Of a stretch of DNA of 5,939 bases, positions 5,703 through 5,939 are shown in pieces. The DNA is from an uncultured archaeon (GTDB lineage: Archaea; Korarchaeota; Korarchaeia; Korarchaeales; Korarchaeaceae). The notes beneath the pieces are model-generated. The model ran no database searches, had not been told where the DNA came from, and saw only the letters and a program-made list of their open reading frames with translations. The translations under genes were made by a program, and so were the position numbers. Positions within the stretch are counted from its first letter, which is position 1; every line of letters starts with the position of its first letter. Location: NCBI GenBank assembly GCA_938073845.1, contig CALJEO010000094.1, forward strand, positions 1 to 5,939. Direction: 5' to 3'.

Positions 5703-5939
5703 CGCTGTCTGATCAGCTTGAATAGGACGGTGCCGCCACACGTGTAAGGGGCTCCTGGATCGGGGCACTGGACGTAAGCAACTTCCCCGCTCCCTATCCC
5801 GAGCGCATCGGCTGGAACCCCCTTCAGCAGCGGTGAGGCCAATGTGAGCATTGAGGAGAGGGCGTGAAGGCATACCCTCACCTTCTGCATCCTCTCTATG
5901 TAGAAACCCTTGATCAGGAACTCATCCCCTGGCTTGTAG
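5696..5939 (-). CDS. TIGR04076 family protein, 5' end outside the window
   Basis: The last 80 codons of a minus-strand gene are visible (complete codons 5938-5696). They match the C-terminal part of the TIGR04076 family, as I recall it. KPGDEFLIKG (2-11 of the visible part) is the segment that usually follows a 'CP.GH' motif. VCLHALSSML (22-31) corresponds to the 'C..A.HA.YP' segment. VQCPDPG (56-62) and TVLFKLIR (70-77) are the 'CPDP' and 'V.FELRR' ends. The members I recall are small proteins of roughly 90-100 residues, so only a short N-terminal part should be missing. Cysteines at visible positions 23, 58 and 67 could bind a metal, but no activity is established to my knowledge. An internal ATG at 5890 is not the real start because the family match begins upstream of it. 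It lies 29 bp upstream of the HAD gene and may share a transcript with it. Confidence 0.75.
   Translation of the reverse strand, partial: YKPGDEFLIKGFYIERMQKVRVCLHALSSMLTLASPLLKGVPADALGIGSGEVAYVQCPDPGAPYTCGGTVLFKLIRQRF

Noticed and set aside
5688..5873. Minus-strand 61-residue frame overlapping the TIGR04076-family gene
   Set aside because: It is out of frame with the clearly conserved CPDP-containing sequence and has no features of its own.

Overview
The window reads as archaeal chromosome, most likely from a thermophilic member of the Thermoproteota/Korarchaeota side of the tree; the lineage call is an inference. The grounds are AGG-dominated arginine codons, ATA isoleucine codons, TATA-like boxes about 26 nt upstream of several start codons (leaderless transcripts), very short intergenic gaps, and archaeal-type families (DUF763, a zinc-ribbon radical SAM enzyme, TIGR04076). 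I see no mobile element, CRISPR array, tRNA or rRNA.

Layout. A plus-strand gene (1-723, possibly continuing upstream of the window) encodes an S-layer-like module followed by a cysteine-rich beta domain. It converges on a minus-strand pair: a DUF763 protein with a helix-hairpin-helix (1579-2670), followed closely by a coiled-coil membrane protein (738-1538 or 1559). A non-coding gap of about 134 bp (2671-2804) holds two TATA-like boxes and two short perfect inverted repeats. Next on the minus strand are a four-helix membrane protein (2805-3179) and an FMN nitroreductase (3225-3803). The nitroreductase is divergent from a radical SAM enzyme (to 4967) across about 51 bp with overlapping outward-facing promoter elements. 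The radical SAM gene converges on a HAD-family hydrolase (4977-5666, minus), and a TIGR04076-family gene cut by the window edge (5696-5938, minus) lies just upstream of that.

Function. The nitroreductase and the radical SAM protein are both redox enzymes and share a promoter region, so co-regulation is plausible, but no pathway is identified. The DUF763 gene and the membrane protein downstream of it look co-transcribed. The rest look like ordinary single genes. I find no clear new multi-gene system.

The most notable point is the start of the radical SAM gene. Its N-terminal zinc ribbon is intact, but no ATG, GTG or TTG lies in frame just before it. The options are an ATA start or a lost TG dinucleotide that removes a start reading M-C-I-I-C-G.
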